Source of the DNA: Clostridiales bacterium
GTDB lineage: Bacteria; Bacillota; Clostridia; Lachnospirales; Lachnospiraceae
NCBI GenBank assembly: GCA_029007845.1
Contig: JAQXIP010000104.1
Span: forward strand, 1-64,000
Reading direction: 5' to 3'
Length of the DNA stretch: 64,000 bases
Position numbers and translations under genes: made by a program. The notes beneath the pieces were generated by a model. It saw only the letters and a program-made list of their open reading frames with translations, ran no database searches and was not told the DNA's origin. Numbering within the stretch: the first letter of the stretch is position 1; each line of letters opens with the position of its first letter. Below are positions 28,307-37,442 of this stretch, piece after piece.

Positions 28307-29332
28307 ATGTCGACAAAGAAGAAAAAGCTTAAGAAGAAGCGCCGTCGTCTGCGGATTCTTTTTGCACTGGAGCTTTTGTTAATTGCAATATTAGCGGTTG
28401 GAGCAGTTGCAATCTATCAGATTAGCAGGATACAGACCTGTACCGTTGACCTGGAGGGTATCCGGGCAAATGATGTAAATGATCCGAATATAAAGGATTA
28501 TGAAACCTTTGTAGTGTTCGGCGTGGACTCCCGTGCCAATGAGCTTCAAAAAAATACCCGGAGTGATTCGATCATTCTGGTTAGCATTCATAAGAAGACA
28601 AAAGAGGCGAAGATTTTATCTGTTTACCGTGATACGTATGTGAATGTAGAAGATCATGGTTATACAAAAATGACACATGCTTATGCCTATGGAGGTCCAC
28701 AGCTGGCAATCAGTACACTCAATACCAATTTTGACCTGAATATCCAGAATTTCGTCACCGTGAATTTCAGTGCGGTAACGAATCTGGTAGATAAAGTGGG
28801 CGGTGTAGAGATCGATATAAAAGAAGAGGAATTGAACTATGTAAACAGTTATGCAAAGGATGTTGCCAAAATTAATGGAACAAAGTACCATAAGTTAACG
28901 AAAGCCGGCGTGCAGACACTGGACGGAACCCAGGCAACGGGTTACTGCCGGGTGCGGTATACAGCAGGCGGGGATTTTACCCGGGCTGAGCGTCAGAGAA
29001 CGGTGCTTACAGGGGTATTCGGGAAAATGAAGCAATCATCCCCGGTTGTGTGGTATCAGGTGGCAGATGAGATGATGCCGCAGATTTATACCAGTTATTC
29101 TTCTAAGGAGATTATCCGGATGGGAACCTGGTTTCCGTCTCTGGATATTAAAGACAGCCAGGGATTTCCATTTGAGAAGGAAACACCTACGATTAACCGG
29201 ATGTCGGTTGTTACCCCGGAGGATCTCTCTTCGAATGTAACAAAGATGCATGAATACCTATATGGAACGAAGGATTATGTCCCGACCGACACTGTTAAGG
29301 CTTACAGCAATGAGATTGCCGCACGCCATTAG
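28307..29332 (+). CDS. LytR-CpsA-Psr (LCP) family protein
   Basis: 341 aa; FGVDSRANELQKNTRSDSIILVSI, SVYRDTYVNVEDHGYTKMTHAYAYGG, ATGYCRVRYTAGGDFTRAERQR. Confidence 0.95.
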   Translation: MSTKKKKLKKKRRRLRILFALELLLIAILAVGAVAIYQISRIQTCTVDLEGIRANDVNDPNIKDYETFVVFGVDSRANELQKNTRSDSIILVSIHKKTKEAKILSVYRDTYVNVEDHGYTKMTHAYAYGGPQLAISTLNTNFDLNIQNFVTVNFSAVTNLVDKVGGVEIDIKEEELNYVNSYAKDVAKINGTKYHKLTKAGVQTLDGTQATGYCRVRYTAGGDFTRAERQRTVLTGVFGKMKQSSPVVWYQVADEMMPQIYTSYSSKEIIRMGTWFPSLDIKDSQGFPFEKETPTINRMSVVTPEDLSSNVTKMHEYLYGTKDYVPTDTVKAYSNEIAARH

Positions 29333-29353
29333 AAAAGACTGGAGGAGCATTCT

Positions 29354-30748
29354 ATGAGTGATGAAATAAACCGGAACACAAACGAATATGAAGAGATCTG
29401 TTATCTCTGCCGCCGTCCCGAGAGCAAGGCTGGCAAGATGATTCATATACCGAACAATATCTGCATCTGTTCAGATTGTATGCAGAAAACCTTTGACAGT
29501 ATGAACAGTTCAGGATTCTCAAATCCATACATGGATATGATGAATTTCCCACCGAATATGATGGGGGGAATGGAGATCCCGAATAACCAGAAGATAAAGA
29601 AAACGAAGCCGAAGGAAGAAAAGCCGGTGGAAAAACTGGACCGGAAAAATCTTCCGGCACCTCATATCATTAAGGAAACCCTGGATCAGTATGTAATTGG
29701 CCAGGAGCAGGCAAAAAAAGTGATATCGGTTGCCGTATATAACCACTACAAACGAATAGCCTGCATGCAGGATGATCTGGACATGGAGATTGAGAAATCG
29801 AACATGCTGATGCTTGGACCTACCGGATGTGGTAAGACGTATCTCGTTCAGACACTGGCGCGGATTCTTAAGGTACCCCTTGCTATTACCGATGCTACTA
29901 CCCTTACGGAAGCCGGATATATTGGAGATGATGTGGAAAGCGTATTATCCAAATTGCTTGCAGCAGCGGATAACGATGTAGAGCGGGCCGAGCAGGGAAT
30001 CATTTTCATTGATGAGATTGACAAGATTGCCAAGAAGAAGAGTACGACCAACCGTGACGTAAGCGGGGAATCCGTTCAGCAGGGGCTGTTAAAATTATTA
30101 GAAGGCAGTGAAGTGGAAGTGCCGGTAGGGGCTACCAATAAAAATGCCATGGTGCCAATGACTACGATGAACACCCGGAATATCCTGTTTATCTGCTCGG
30201 GTGCATTTCCAACGTTAGGCGAGATTATCAAAAACCGTCTGAATAAACAAAGTTCCATCGGGTTCCGGGCGGATCTGAAGGATAAATACGATAAGGATAA
30301 AAATATACTGTCCAAAGTAACGGTGGAAGATCTGAGGGAATACGGTATGATTCCGGAATTCTTAGGACGTCTTCCAATTGTATTTTCGCTGGAAGAACTG
30401 GACAAAGATATGCTTGTCCGTATATTAAAAGAGCCAAAGTATGCCATATTAAAACAGTACCAGCGTCTGCTTCTGATGGATGAGGTGGATCTGGTCTTTG
30501 AGCCGGAAGCACTGGAGGTTATCGCCGAGAAAGCACTGGAGAAAAAGACCGGAGCCAGGGCACTTCGCGCGATTATTGAAGAGTTTATGCTGGATATCAT
30601 GTATGAGATTCCGAAGGATGACAACATCGGACGGGTAACCATTACAAAGAGTTATCTGGAAAATAAGGGTGCTCCGATTATTGAGATGCGGGGTGTTTGT
30701 GCACTGCCGGAGAGAGATCAGGAAACAATTGAAAAGAAAGAAGGTTAG
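29354..30748 (+). CDS. clpX: ATP-dependent Clp protease ATP-binding subunit ClpX
   Basis: 464 aa; CYLCRR..CSDC zinc domain; LGPTGCGKTYLVQTLARIL, IIFIDEIDKIAKK, GRLPIVFSLEEL. Confidence 0.96.
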   Translation: MSDEINRNTNEYEEICYLCRRPESKAGKMIHIPNNICICSDCMQKTFDSMNSSGFSNPYMDMMNFPPNMMGGMEIPNNQKIKKTKPKEEKPVEKLDRKNLPAPHIIKETLDQYVIGQEQAKKVISVAVYNHYKRIACMQDDLDMEIEKSNMLMLGPTGCGKTYLVQTLARILKVPLAITDATTLTEAGYIGDDVESVLSKLLAAADNDVERAEQGIIFIDEIDKIAKKKSTTNRDVSGESVQQGLLKLLEGSEVEVPVGATNKNAMVPMTTMNTRNILFICSGAFPTLGEIIKNRLNKQSSIGFRADLKDKYDKDKNILSKVTVEDLREYGMIPEFLGRLPIVFSLEELDKDMLVRILKEPKYAILKQYQRLLLMDEVDLVFEPEALEVIAEKALEKKTGARALRAIIEEFMLDIMYEIPKDDNIGRVTITKSYLENKGAPIIEMRGVCALPERDQETIEKKEG

Positions 30749-30751
30749 GAC

Positions 30752-31822
30752 ATGAAAACATGGGAAAGCTATATCCGGAAGGTTGATCCATATGTACCGG
30801 GTGAACAGCCAAAAGAGAAAAATGTAATCAAATTAAATACCAATGAAAACCCATATCCACCTGCACCGGGAGTTGTAAAGGCACTCGAAGCGTTTGATAC
30901 GGATTATTTAAGACGCTACCCGGATCCGGCCGTGAGCCGGCTTACAAGCGCACTTGCACAGAATTACGGATTGAAGCAAGAGCAGGTGTTTGTGGGAGTC
31001 GGTTCGGATGATGTGCTTGCCATGAGCTTTCTCACCTTTTTTAACTCAGAGAAACCGATTCTGTTTCCGGACATTACGTATTCCTTTTATGATGTCTGGG
31101 CAAAGCTTTACCGGATACCGTATGAGACCCCTGCGGTAGATGAGTCGTTTCATATCCGGAAAGAGGATTATTATAAGGAAAATGGCGGCGTGGTGATTGC
31201 CAATCCGAATGCACCGACTTCCATCTATGAAAATCTGGATTTTATCCGGGATATCTTAGATCATAACCGGGATGTCATTGTGATCGTAGATGAGGCATAT
31301 ATTGATTTTGGCGGTGAATCTGCCATTTCCCTTCTGCCGGAGTATGAGAATCTGTTAGTCGTGCAGACGTTCTCAAAATCCCGTTCCATGGCAGGAATGC
31401 GGATTGGATATGCTATGGGAAATGAAAAACTGATCAAGGCACTTTCTGATGTAAAATATTCCTTTAACTCCTATACGATGAATCAGACTTCCATCTCTCT
31501 TGGTGTGGAAGCGGTAAAAGATGTGGACTATTTTAACAAGACGAGAAACCAGATTATAAGCACCCGGGAAAAAAGCAAGGAACGTTTGAAAGAATTTGGT
31601 TTTTCATTCCCAGATTCTAAGTCCAACTTTATTTTTGCTACTCATGAAATGATTGATGCCGGGGAATTATTTGAGGCATTAAAGAAGGAACATATTTTTG
31701 TACGTCATTTTACGGGAGAACGGATTAAAGATTACTTAAGGATCACCATTGGCACGGAGGAAGAAATGGATGCATTTTTTTCCTTTGTCGAAGGTTATTT
31801 GAAGGAAAAAGGAGGAAAATAA
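30752..31822 (+). CDS. hisC: histidinol-phosphate aminotransferase
   Basis: 356 aa; KLNTNENPYPPAPGV, VDEAYIDFGGESA, QTFSKSRSMAGMRIGYA. Confidence 0.93.
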   Translation: MKTWESYIRKVDPYVPGEQPKEKNVIKLNTNENPYPPAPGVVKALEAFDTDYLRRYPDPAVSRLTSALAQNYGLKQEQVFVGVGSDDVLAMSFLTFFNSEKPILFPDITYSFYDVWAKLYRIPYETPAVDESFHIRKEDYYKENGGVVIANPNAPTSIYENLDFIRDILDHNRDVIVIVDEAYIDFGGESAISLLPEYENLLVVQTFSKSRSMAGMRIGYAMGNEKLIKALSDVKYSFNSYTMNQTSISLGVEAVKDVDYFNKTRNQIISTREKSKERLKEFGFSFPDSKSNFIFATHEMIDAGELFEALKKEHIFVRHFTGERIKDYLRITIGTEEEMDAFFSFVEGYLKEKGGK

Positions 31823-31826
31823 ACCG

Positions 31827-32876
31827 TTGCTTCTTGAGAAGTTTTTAGAACAGGGTTGTCTAAAGGAAGAGGAATTCAAAGAACTTTTGGATCAGTTTGA
31901 CCAGGGAAGCCTTACCAGGGAAGCACTTTTGACCCTTACGAAAAAAGCGGTAGCTTTAAGAGAATGCTATTATGGGAAAAAGGTATATACCCGCGGCTTG
32001 ATTGAATTTACGAATTATTGTAAGAATAACTGCTACTACTGTGGTATTCAGGCGAAAAACTCCAATGTAACAAGGTACCGCCTTTCTATGGAAGAGATTC
32101 TGTCCTGTTGTGAGAGTGGATATGATCTGGGGTTCCGTACGTTTGTGCTTCAGGGAGGAGAAGATCCGTATTATACAAAGGAACGCATGACAGAGATTAT
32201 AAAGGAGATCCGGTGCCGTTATCCGGATTGTGCAATTACCCTTTCGGTAGGGGAGAAAGACCATGACACATATGCGGCATGGAAGGAAGCGGGGGCAGAC
32301 CGGTATCTTCTCCGCCATGAAACGGCAGATGAAGCGCATTACCGGAAGCTTCATCCGGAAGGGATGACATTTGAACACCGGAAGGCCTGTCTATATGATT
32401 TAAAAAGCCTGGGATACCAGGTGGGAGCAGGGTTCATGGTTGGTTCCCCTTATCAGACGAACAAAAGTCTTGCGAAAGATCTTTTGTTCTTAAAAGAACT
32501 GAAACCGGATATGGTTGGAATTGGACCATTTATTTCCCATCATGATACCTGCTTTAAAGACATGCCAAACGGTACGGCTGAAAAAACAGTTTTTCTGCTT
32601 TCTGTGATAAGGGTGCTGCTTCCGAATGTGCTGCTTCCGGCAACAACTGCTCTTGGAACGGTTGATCCGCAAGGCAGGGAAAAAGGAATAAAGGCAGGAG
32701 CGAATGTGGTCATGCCGAACCTCTCACCGGTGGCAGTCCGCAAACAATATGAATTATATGATTCGAAAATCTGTACCGGGGAAGAGGCAGCAGAGTGCAG
32801 AGGCTGTCTGGAACGTAGAATTGCGTCTACCGGCTATGAGATGGTATCCATGAGGGGCGATGTTGCAAAGCGGTAA
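31827..32876 (+). CDS. hydE: [FeFe] hydrogenase H-cluster radical SAM maturase HydE
   Basis: 349 aa; FTNYCKNNCYYCGIQAKNSNVTRYRLS; LQGGEDPYYT; HETADEAHYRKLHP. Confidence 0.92.
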   Translation: MLLEKFLEQGCLKEEEFKELLDQFDQGSLTREALLTLTKKAVALRECYYGKKVYTRGLIEFTNYCKNNCYYCGIQAKNSNVTRYRLSMEEILSCCESGYDLGFRTFVLQGGEDPYYTKERMTEIIKEIRCRYPDCAITLSVGEKDHDTYAAWKEAGADRYLLRHETADEAHYRKLHPEGMTFEHRKACLYDLKSLGYQVGAGFMVGSPYQTNKSLAKDLLFLKELKPDMVGIGPFISHHDTCFKDMPNGTAEKTVFLLSVIRVLLPNVLLPATTALGTVDPQGREKGIKAGANVVMPNLSPVAVRKQYELYDSKICTGEEAAECRGCLERRIASTGYEMVSMRGDVAKR

Positions 32877-32894
32877 AGAAAGGAAGGAAAAAAC

Positions 32895-33755
32895 GTGAAG
32901 TTTGTGATTGATTTATTAAAGGGAATGGTAATTGGACTTGCCAATATTATTCCCGGAGTCAGCGGTGGAACAATGATGGTATCCATGGGAATCTATGATA
33001 ACATCATATCGTCTATCACCCATATTTTTAAAGAATTTAAAAAGAGTGTTCTTACACTGCTTCCGTATTTCATCGGAATGGGAGCCGGCATCGTAGGGCT
33101 TTCTTTTCTGATCACCTATTTGTTTGAACATTTTCCACTTCCGACAGCCCTTCTGTTTATTGGGCTGATTATTGGAGGAATTCCATTGATCTATGGTAAA
33201 ATGAAACACGGGATGAAGAAGTTTTCCTTTGTTCATGTAGTTCTGTTTGTCTTGTTATTCGTTATGGTGATTCTTTTACAGGTATTTGGAAGCCGGAGTT
33301 CAGGAAATGTGGTACTAGAGCCCGGGATTGTTACAATGCTCCTTCTGCTTATCATTGGGGTCATAGCTTCTGCAACAATGGTCATTCCGGGAGTAAGTGG
33401 TTCTATGGTACTGATGCTTCTTGGATTCTATAATCCAATTCTGGAAGAAGTAACAGCGTTTATTACCGCTTTGGTGCATCTGGATTTCGAACGGCTGCTG
33501 AGGGGAATTGCGCTTCTGCTCCCTTTTGGAATCGGGGTGCTTCTTGGAATCTTTTTTGTGGCAAAGCTGATCGAATGGCTGCTGTCAAAGTACGAGTCCT
33601 ATACTTATAGCGGGATTCTTGGGCTGGTTGTCGCTTCTCCGGTGGTCATCTTTTTACAGATCGGCGCAGGCAATGTGACCGTCCTTTCTTTTTTTGCTGG
33701 AGTTGCTGCTCTGGCGGCGGGATGTGTGGCTGCCTATTTTCTTGGAAGGGAATGA
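32895..33755 (+). CDS. DUF368 family membrane protein (undecaprenyl-phosphate translocase PopT family)
   Basis: 286 aa; MVIGLANIIPGVSGGTMMVSMGIYD and VIPGVSGSMVLMLLGFYNPI duplicated motifs. Confidence 0.92.
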   Translation: MKFVIDLLKGMVIGLANIIPGVSGGTMMVSMGIYDNIISSITHIFKEFKKSVLTLLPYFIGMGAGIVGLSFLITYLFEHFPLPTALLFIGLIIGGIPLIYGKMKHGMKKFSFVHVVLFVLLFVMVILLQVFGSRSSGNVVLEPGIVTMLLLLIIGVIASATMVIPGVSGSMVLMLLGFYNPILEEVTAFITALVHLDFERLLRGIALLLPFGIGVLLGIFFVAKLIEWLLSKYESYTYSGILGLVVASPVVIFLQIGAGNVTVLSFFAGVAALAAGCVAAYFLGRE

Positions 33756-33799
33756 TGGATGGCTGATGTAGGATAGTGATTAAAAAGGAGGATTCACAA

Positions 33800-34939
33800 A
33801 TGAGACATAAAGATCAATATCCAAAAATACTGGCACATTATCTGGTTGCTATTTTTGTAATTTTGTTTTTTTGTTTTGTTTTTCCAAAGCTAATCCGTTT
33901 TTTTATGCCGATTGTCATTGGATGGTGTATTTCCATTCTGGCCAATCCGATTGTGCAGTTTATGGAGAAGAGGATCCGGATACTGAGAAAACACAGTTCT
34001 GTCCTGATTATGATTCTGGCACTGGCAGCGGTAATTGGCGTATTGTATGGAACGATATCCGTTCTTGTAAAAGAGGGAATACAGTTTATTAACGATCTTC
34101 CGGAACTATATGAAGAAATCAGTGCGGAAATGATGATTCTGGGGGACCGGCTTCAGGGGTTTACCGGTCACCTCCCGTCCGGTATCCAGACTGGTATTCA
34201 GGAAATTACAGCCAATATGGGAAAATACATGTCGGGTCTTCTGCAGGGGTTGGAGCTTCCAAGTGTTTCCCAGGCAGGAAAGATGGTGAAAGGAGTGGCA
34301 GAGACGGCATTTATGGTAATTATTGCCATTCTGTCCGCTTATTTCTTTCTTGCTGAAAGGGAGAGTATGTTAAGGGTTTACCGGAAACTGGTTCCGGAGT
34401 CCTTCCAGAAAAAAATCTCTTTTATATCAAAAAGCCTGAAAAGAGCAGTTGGGGGCTATTTTAAGGCACAGATAAAAATAATGATACTAGTTGCTGTTAT
34501 TTTATTCGTTTTTTTTGAATTCCTGGATGTACACTATTCTTTCCTGCTGGCACTTGCCATTGCGTTTCTTGACCTGCTTCCGTTCTTTGGAACCGGTGCC
34601 ATCTTGTGGCCGTGGATGGCATATGCATTTGTAACAGGGGATTATCGGATGGGAATTGTACTTTTGGCAGCTTATGTGGTATGCCAGATCGTCCGGCAGG
34701 TTGTGCAGCCGAAGATGGTGGGAGACAGCATTGGTGTCAGCCCGTTTATGACACTGATCTTTATGTTTATCGGGTACCGGATCAAAGGAGTGCTTGGATT
34801 AATCATTGGTATTCCCGTCGGAATGGTTCTCATTGGATTTTATAAAAGCGGCGTATTTGATTCTCTTATATCCGGAGGAAAAATCATTGGAGAGGATATA
34901 CAGGAATACTTATCAAGACCGTTTGAGAAAGAATCCTGA
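33800..34939 (+). CDS. AI-2E/YtvI-family integral membrane protein
   Basis: about 379 aa; FLDLLPFFGTGAILWPWMAYAF, VRQVVQPKMVGDSIGVSPFMTLIFMFIGYR. Confidence 0.85.
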   Translation: MRHKDQYPKILAHYLVAIFVILFFCFVFPKLIRFFMPIVIGWCISILANPIVQFMEKRIRILRKHSSVLIMILALAAVIGVLYGTISVLVKEGIQFINDLPELYEEISAEMMILGDRLQGFTGHLPSGIQTGIQEITANMGKYMSGLLQGLELPSVSQAGKMVKGVAETAFMVIIAILSAYFFLAERESMLRVYRKLVPESFQKKISFISKSLKRAVGGYFKAQIKIMILVAVILFVFFEFLDVHYSFLLALAIAFLDLLPFFGTGAILWPWMAYAFVTGDYRMGIVLLAAYVVCQIVRQVVQPKMVGDSIGVSPFMTLIFMFIGYRIKGVLGLIIGIPVGMVLIGFYKSGVFDSLISGGKIIGEDIQEYLSRPFEKES

Positions 34940-34978
34940 CACACGTTCGTTCTGCCCGTCATGACCCGGTGGCTTGAG

Positions 34979-35854
34979 TTATAATTTGTAGTATACATTT
35001 GTGTAGAAGGAGTGGGATTTGCGCTCATCCATAAAATTCACACCGGTGTAGTGAAGATAAATGTTATTCCAGAGCTGGTACAGTGCAATGCCTAAGAGGG
35101 CACCTAAAAAGCCAAATATGATATGATCCACCTGAAATGGGTGTTTGAGAAGGATGCGGATCAGTTCTGCAGCAATGGATAGAGCCAAAGCTGACAGAAC
35201 GGAAACCATCCTTCTTTTTTTTCGCATTAGAATTGAAAAAAGGATACCAGCTGGCAAAAAAGCGAACAGATAAATCAATGCATAACAAATAATCGGCTCC
35301 AGTTTTTCCTGGCCGAGAGAAAAGCTGCTGATATGGGAGATCAGATGGTAAAACGGGATATAATTTGGCTGGATATCCACAACCAGACTATATAAGTACA
35401 TTTTCTTGGATAATATGGCAATGGCAAAAAACCAGGCGTAATATACCGTAAAGAAAATGGAAACCTTCCGGAAGAAGGAACGGAATCCTACAAAACGGGG
35501 ACCTGCATCCAGCATGTTCCGGATACAGAGATAAAATGTAGGAACAAGCCAGTTCAATAAAAGAATGAGAAGTACATAATGATGGTAATGTACCAGAGGA
35601 CTGCTTCGGTAAAAATAGAGGAGTATGATTAGCAGTGCACTAATCAGTGTACTGATTCCTACCTGAAGGGTTCCCTGATCGTAGCTGCAGGAAAACTCCA
35701 GTCCGGCGTGGGCAAGAAGAAATGCCCCGGATATGGTTGCCAGGAAGACCGCCAGTGGCAGATCCAGAAAATAAAAAAGCAAAAATTCAATTCCAGTTAA
35801 CAGGATCGTGCAAAGAACGGTAAAAGTATGGATTGGAATCGATGTTCGTTTCAT
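34979..35854 (-). CDS. VanZ-like membrane protein
   Basis: 291 aa polytopic; C-terminal LIRILLKHPFQVDHIIFGFLGALLGIALYQLW. Confidence 0.7.
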   Translation of the reverse strand: MKRTSIPIHTFTVLCTILLTGIEFLLFYFLDLPLAVFLATISGAFLLAHAGLEFSCSYDQGTLQVGISTLISALLIILLYFYRSSPLVHYHHYVLLILLLNWLVPTFYLCIRNMLDAGPRFVGFRSFFRKVSIFFTVYYAWFFAIAILSKKMYLYSLVVDIQPNYIPFYHLISHISSFSLGQEKLEPIICYALIYLFAFLPAGILFSILMRKKRRMVSVLSALALSIAAELIRILLKHPFQVDHIIFGFLGALLGIALYQLWNNIYLHYTGVNFMDERKSHSFYTNVYYKL

Positions 35855-35946
35855 GAAACAGACCTCCTATTATGGGGGCAGGATTGATCCTGCCCCCGGT
35901 ATCTGCCAATCATTATAGCACAGAAAAGCGTTACTGTACACCAGCA

Positions 35947-36163
35947 GTAATAGTTCAGCCGTAACGAGCGCAAAGCCGCCGGAAACATGCAGAATACCAG
36001 GGACCATGAAATACCCGCTTTTGCTTCATTGAACACGTAGCGGTACTAAGGTTTTGCAAAAAACCGCAAAACCAAGTGCCGGCGTGTTCAAAGGGATATT
36101 TCATGGTACCTGGTATTCTGCGTGCTTCCGGCGGCTGTGCGCTCGTTACGGCTGAACTGTTAC
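35947..36163. repeat. Palindromic repeat element, copy 3 (same core, unrelated arms)
   Basis: gtaatagttcagccgtaacgagcgcaaagccgccggaaacatgcagaataccagggaccatgaaatac ... gatatttcatggtacctggtattctgcgtgcttccggcggctgtgcgctcgttacggctgaactgttac. Confidence 0.95.
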
Positions 36164-36191
36164 AGGTTTTGCAAAAAAATAAAAAAGGTGC

Positions 36192-36220
36192 TTGACAAAT
36201 TCGTAGAATCCTCCTATAAT
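36192..36220 (+). promoter_or_regulatory. sigma-70/sigma-A type promoter for the tRNA pair
   Basis: TTGACA (36192-36197), 17 nt spacer, TATAAT (36215-36220). Confidence 0.9.
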
Positions 36221-36257
36221 ATCACTTGTGTCAACTGCGAGAGAGCAGTGAGCCGAT

Positions 36258-36330
36258 GGGATCTTAGCTCAGCTGGGAGAGCATCTGCCTTACAAGCAGA
36301 GGGTCACAGGTTCGAGCCCTGTAGGTCCCA
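36258..36330 (+). tRNA. tRNA-Val (anticodon TAC)
   Basis: 73 nt cloverleaf; acceptor GGGATCT/AGGTCCC, anticodon loop CTTACAA, T-loop GGTTCGAGCCC. Confidence 0.97.
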
Positions 36331-36363
36331 TTAACTGGCATATTGACACATAACCAAATATAT

Positions 36364-36437
36364 GGCGGAATAGCTCAGTTGGCTAGAGCACACGGTTCAT
36401 ACCCGTGGTGTCGAGGGTTCAAATCCCCCTTCCGCTA
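36364..36437 (+). tRNA. tRNA-Met (anticodon CAT)
   Basis: 74 nt cloverleaf; anticodon stem CACGG/CCGTG with loop TTCATAC; T-arm GAGGGTTCAAATCCCC. Confidence 0.95.
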
Positions 36438-36445
36438 CGCATAGA

Positions 36446-36481
36446 AAACTCTGGAAAGAATTATTTTCAGGGTTTTTTTTT
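36446..36481 (+). terminator. intrinsic terminator after the tRNA pair
   Basis: aaactctggaaagaattattttcagggttttttttt hairpin plus T tract. Confidence 0.75.
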
Positions 36482-36563
36482 GAAAATTAGACAAATGGAC
36501 GGAAATAGAGTATAATAGGTTCACTTGGTGAAAAGAAACCATTTTGGCAGTCGGAGGAAAAAG

Positions 36564-37241
36564 ATGTTAGGCACAATTGTGAATACAGCGGCGATACTGG
36601 TGGGAAGTACCATTGGAAGCATATTAAAAAAAGGGATTCAGAAAGAATACCAGGACGCAATGTATACCGCCATGGGACTGTCTGCTATTGGAATTGGAAT
36701 GAATGCAGTAGTATCGAATATGTCAGACAGCCGCTATCCGGTGCTGTTTATTGTAAGCCTTGCTGCTGGCAGCCTGTTTGGGACGGCACTTAACCTGGAT
36801 GGACGGTTTCAGCGGATGGTAAACCGCCACTCAGACGGGAATCTGGGGCAGGGACTTGCCACTGCTGTTTTGATGTTCTGCATTGGAACCCTGTCGATTC
36901 TTGGACCGGTTCAAAGTGCCTTAAAAGGAGATAATACCTATTTGTTTACAAATGCTACTCTGGATTTTGTTACCTCTATGGTACTTTCTTCTACTTACGG
37001 AATTGGCATCGCGTTTGCAGCCTTGATTCTTTTTTGGTGGCAGGGAACCATCTATCTGTTTGCCTCCTCCTTGTCAGGTCTGTTCCAGAATGGCCTCATG
37101 ACAGAACTTTCCATTGTGGGAGGTTTTTTGATTGCTGCATCAGGAATTGGAATATTAAAGATCAAAGATTGCAAAACATTGAACATGCTGCCTGCACTGC
37201 TGGTTCCGCCGGTATTCTTTTGGATCTGTTCCATGTTTTAG
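36564..37241 (+). CDS. DUF554 family membrane protein
   Basis: MLGTIVNTAAILVGSTIGSILKKGI start; AMGLSAIGIGM; GPVQSALKGDNTYLFTNATLDFVTSM. Confidence 0.92.
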   Translation: MLGTIVNTAAILVGSTIGSILKKGIQKEYQDAMYTAMGLSAIGIGMNAVVSNMSDSRYPVLFIVSLAAGSLFGTALNLDGRFQRMVNRHSDGNLGQGLATAVLMFCIGTLSILGPVQSALKGDNTYLFTNATLDFVTSMVLSSTYGIGIAFAALILFWWQGTIYLFASSLSGLFQNGLMTELSIVGGFLIAASGIGILKIKDCKTLNMLPALLVPPVFFWICSMF

Positions 37242-37284
37242 AATTGCGAGAACACGAAGTGCGCAGCAATTCGCAGGCAGCATG

Positions 37285-37315
37285 GGGTCAAAAGACCTTT
37301 TGATCCCAACATCTT
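37285..37315. repeat. small hairpin repeat (family B, copy 2)
   Basis: ggggtcaaaagaccttttgatcccaacatct; shares the TTTTGA.CCCAACATC tail with 4673-4691. Confidence 0.5.
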
Positions 37316-37317
37316 TT

Positions 37318-37380
37318 TATGCACATGCAAATCAGTCGGAATGCGGATTAGTCCAAGGGATGCGTGTGCGAAGTTTGGGT
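37318..37380. repeat. collapsed remnant of the palindromic element
   Basis: tatgcacatgcaaatcagtcggaatgc (left-end like) directly followed by ggatgcgtgtgcgaagtttgggt (right-end like), core missing. Confidence 0.55.
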
Positions 37381-37442
37381 ACATAAAACAATCGGCATAC
37401 ATAATTTGTATGTGAAAATAGAAAAGAATGGAGAGATGAAAT

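Noticed and set aside
30076-30642. 188 aa antisense ORF
   Set aside because: Opposite clpX; Ser-rich low-complexity translation typical of an antisense shadow.
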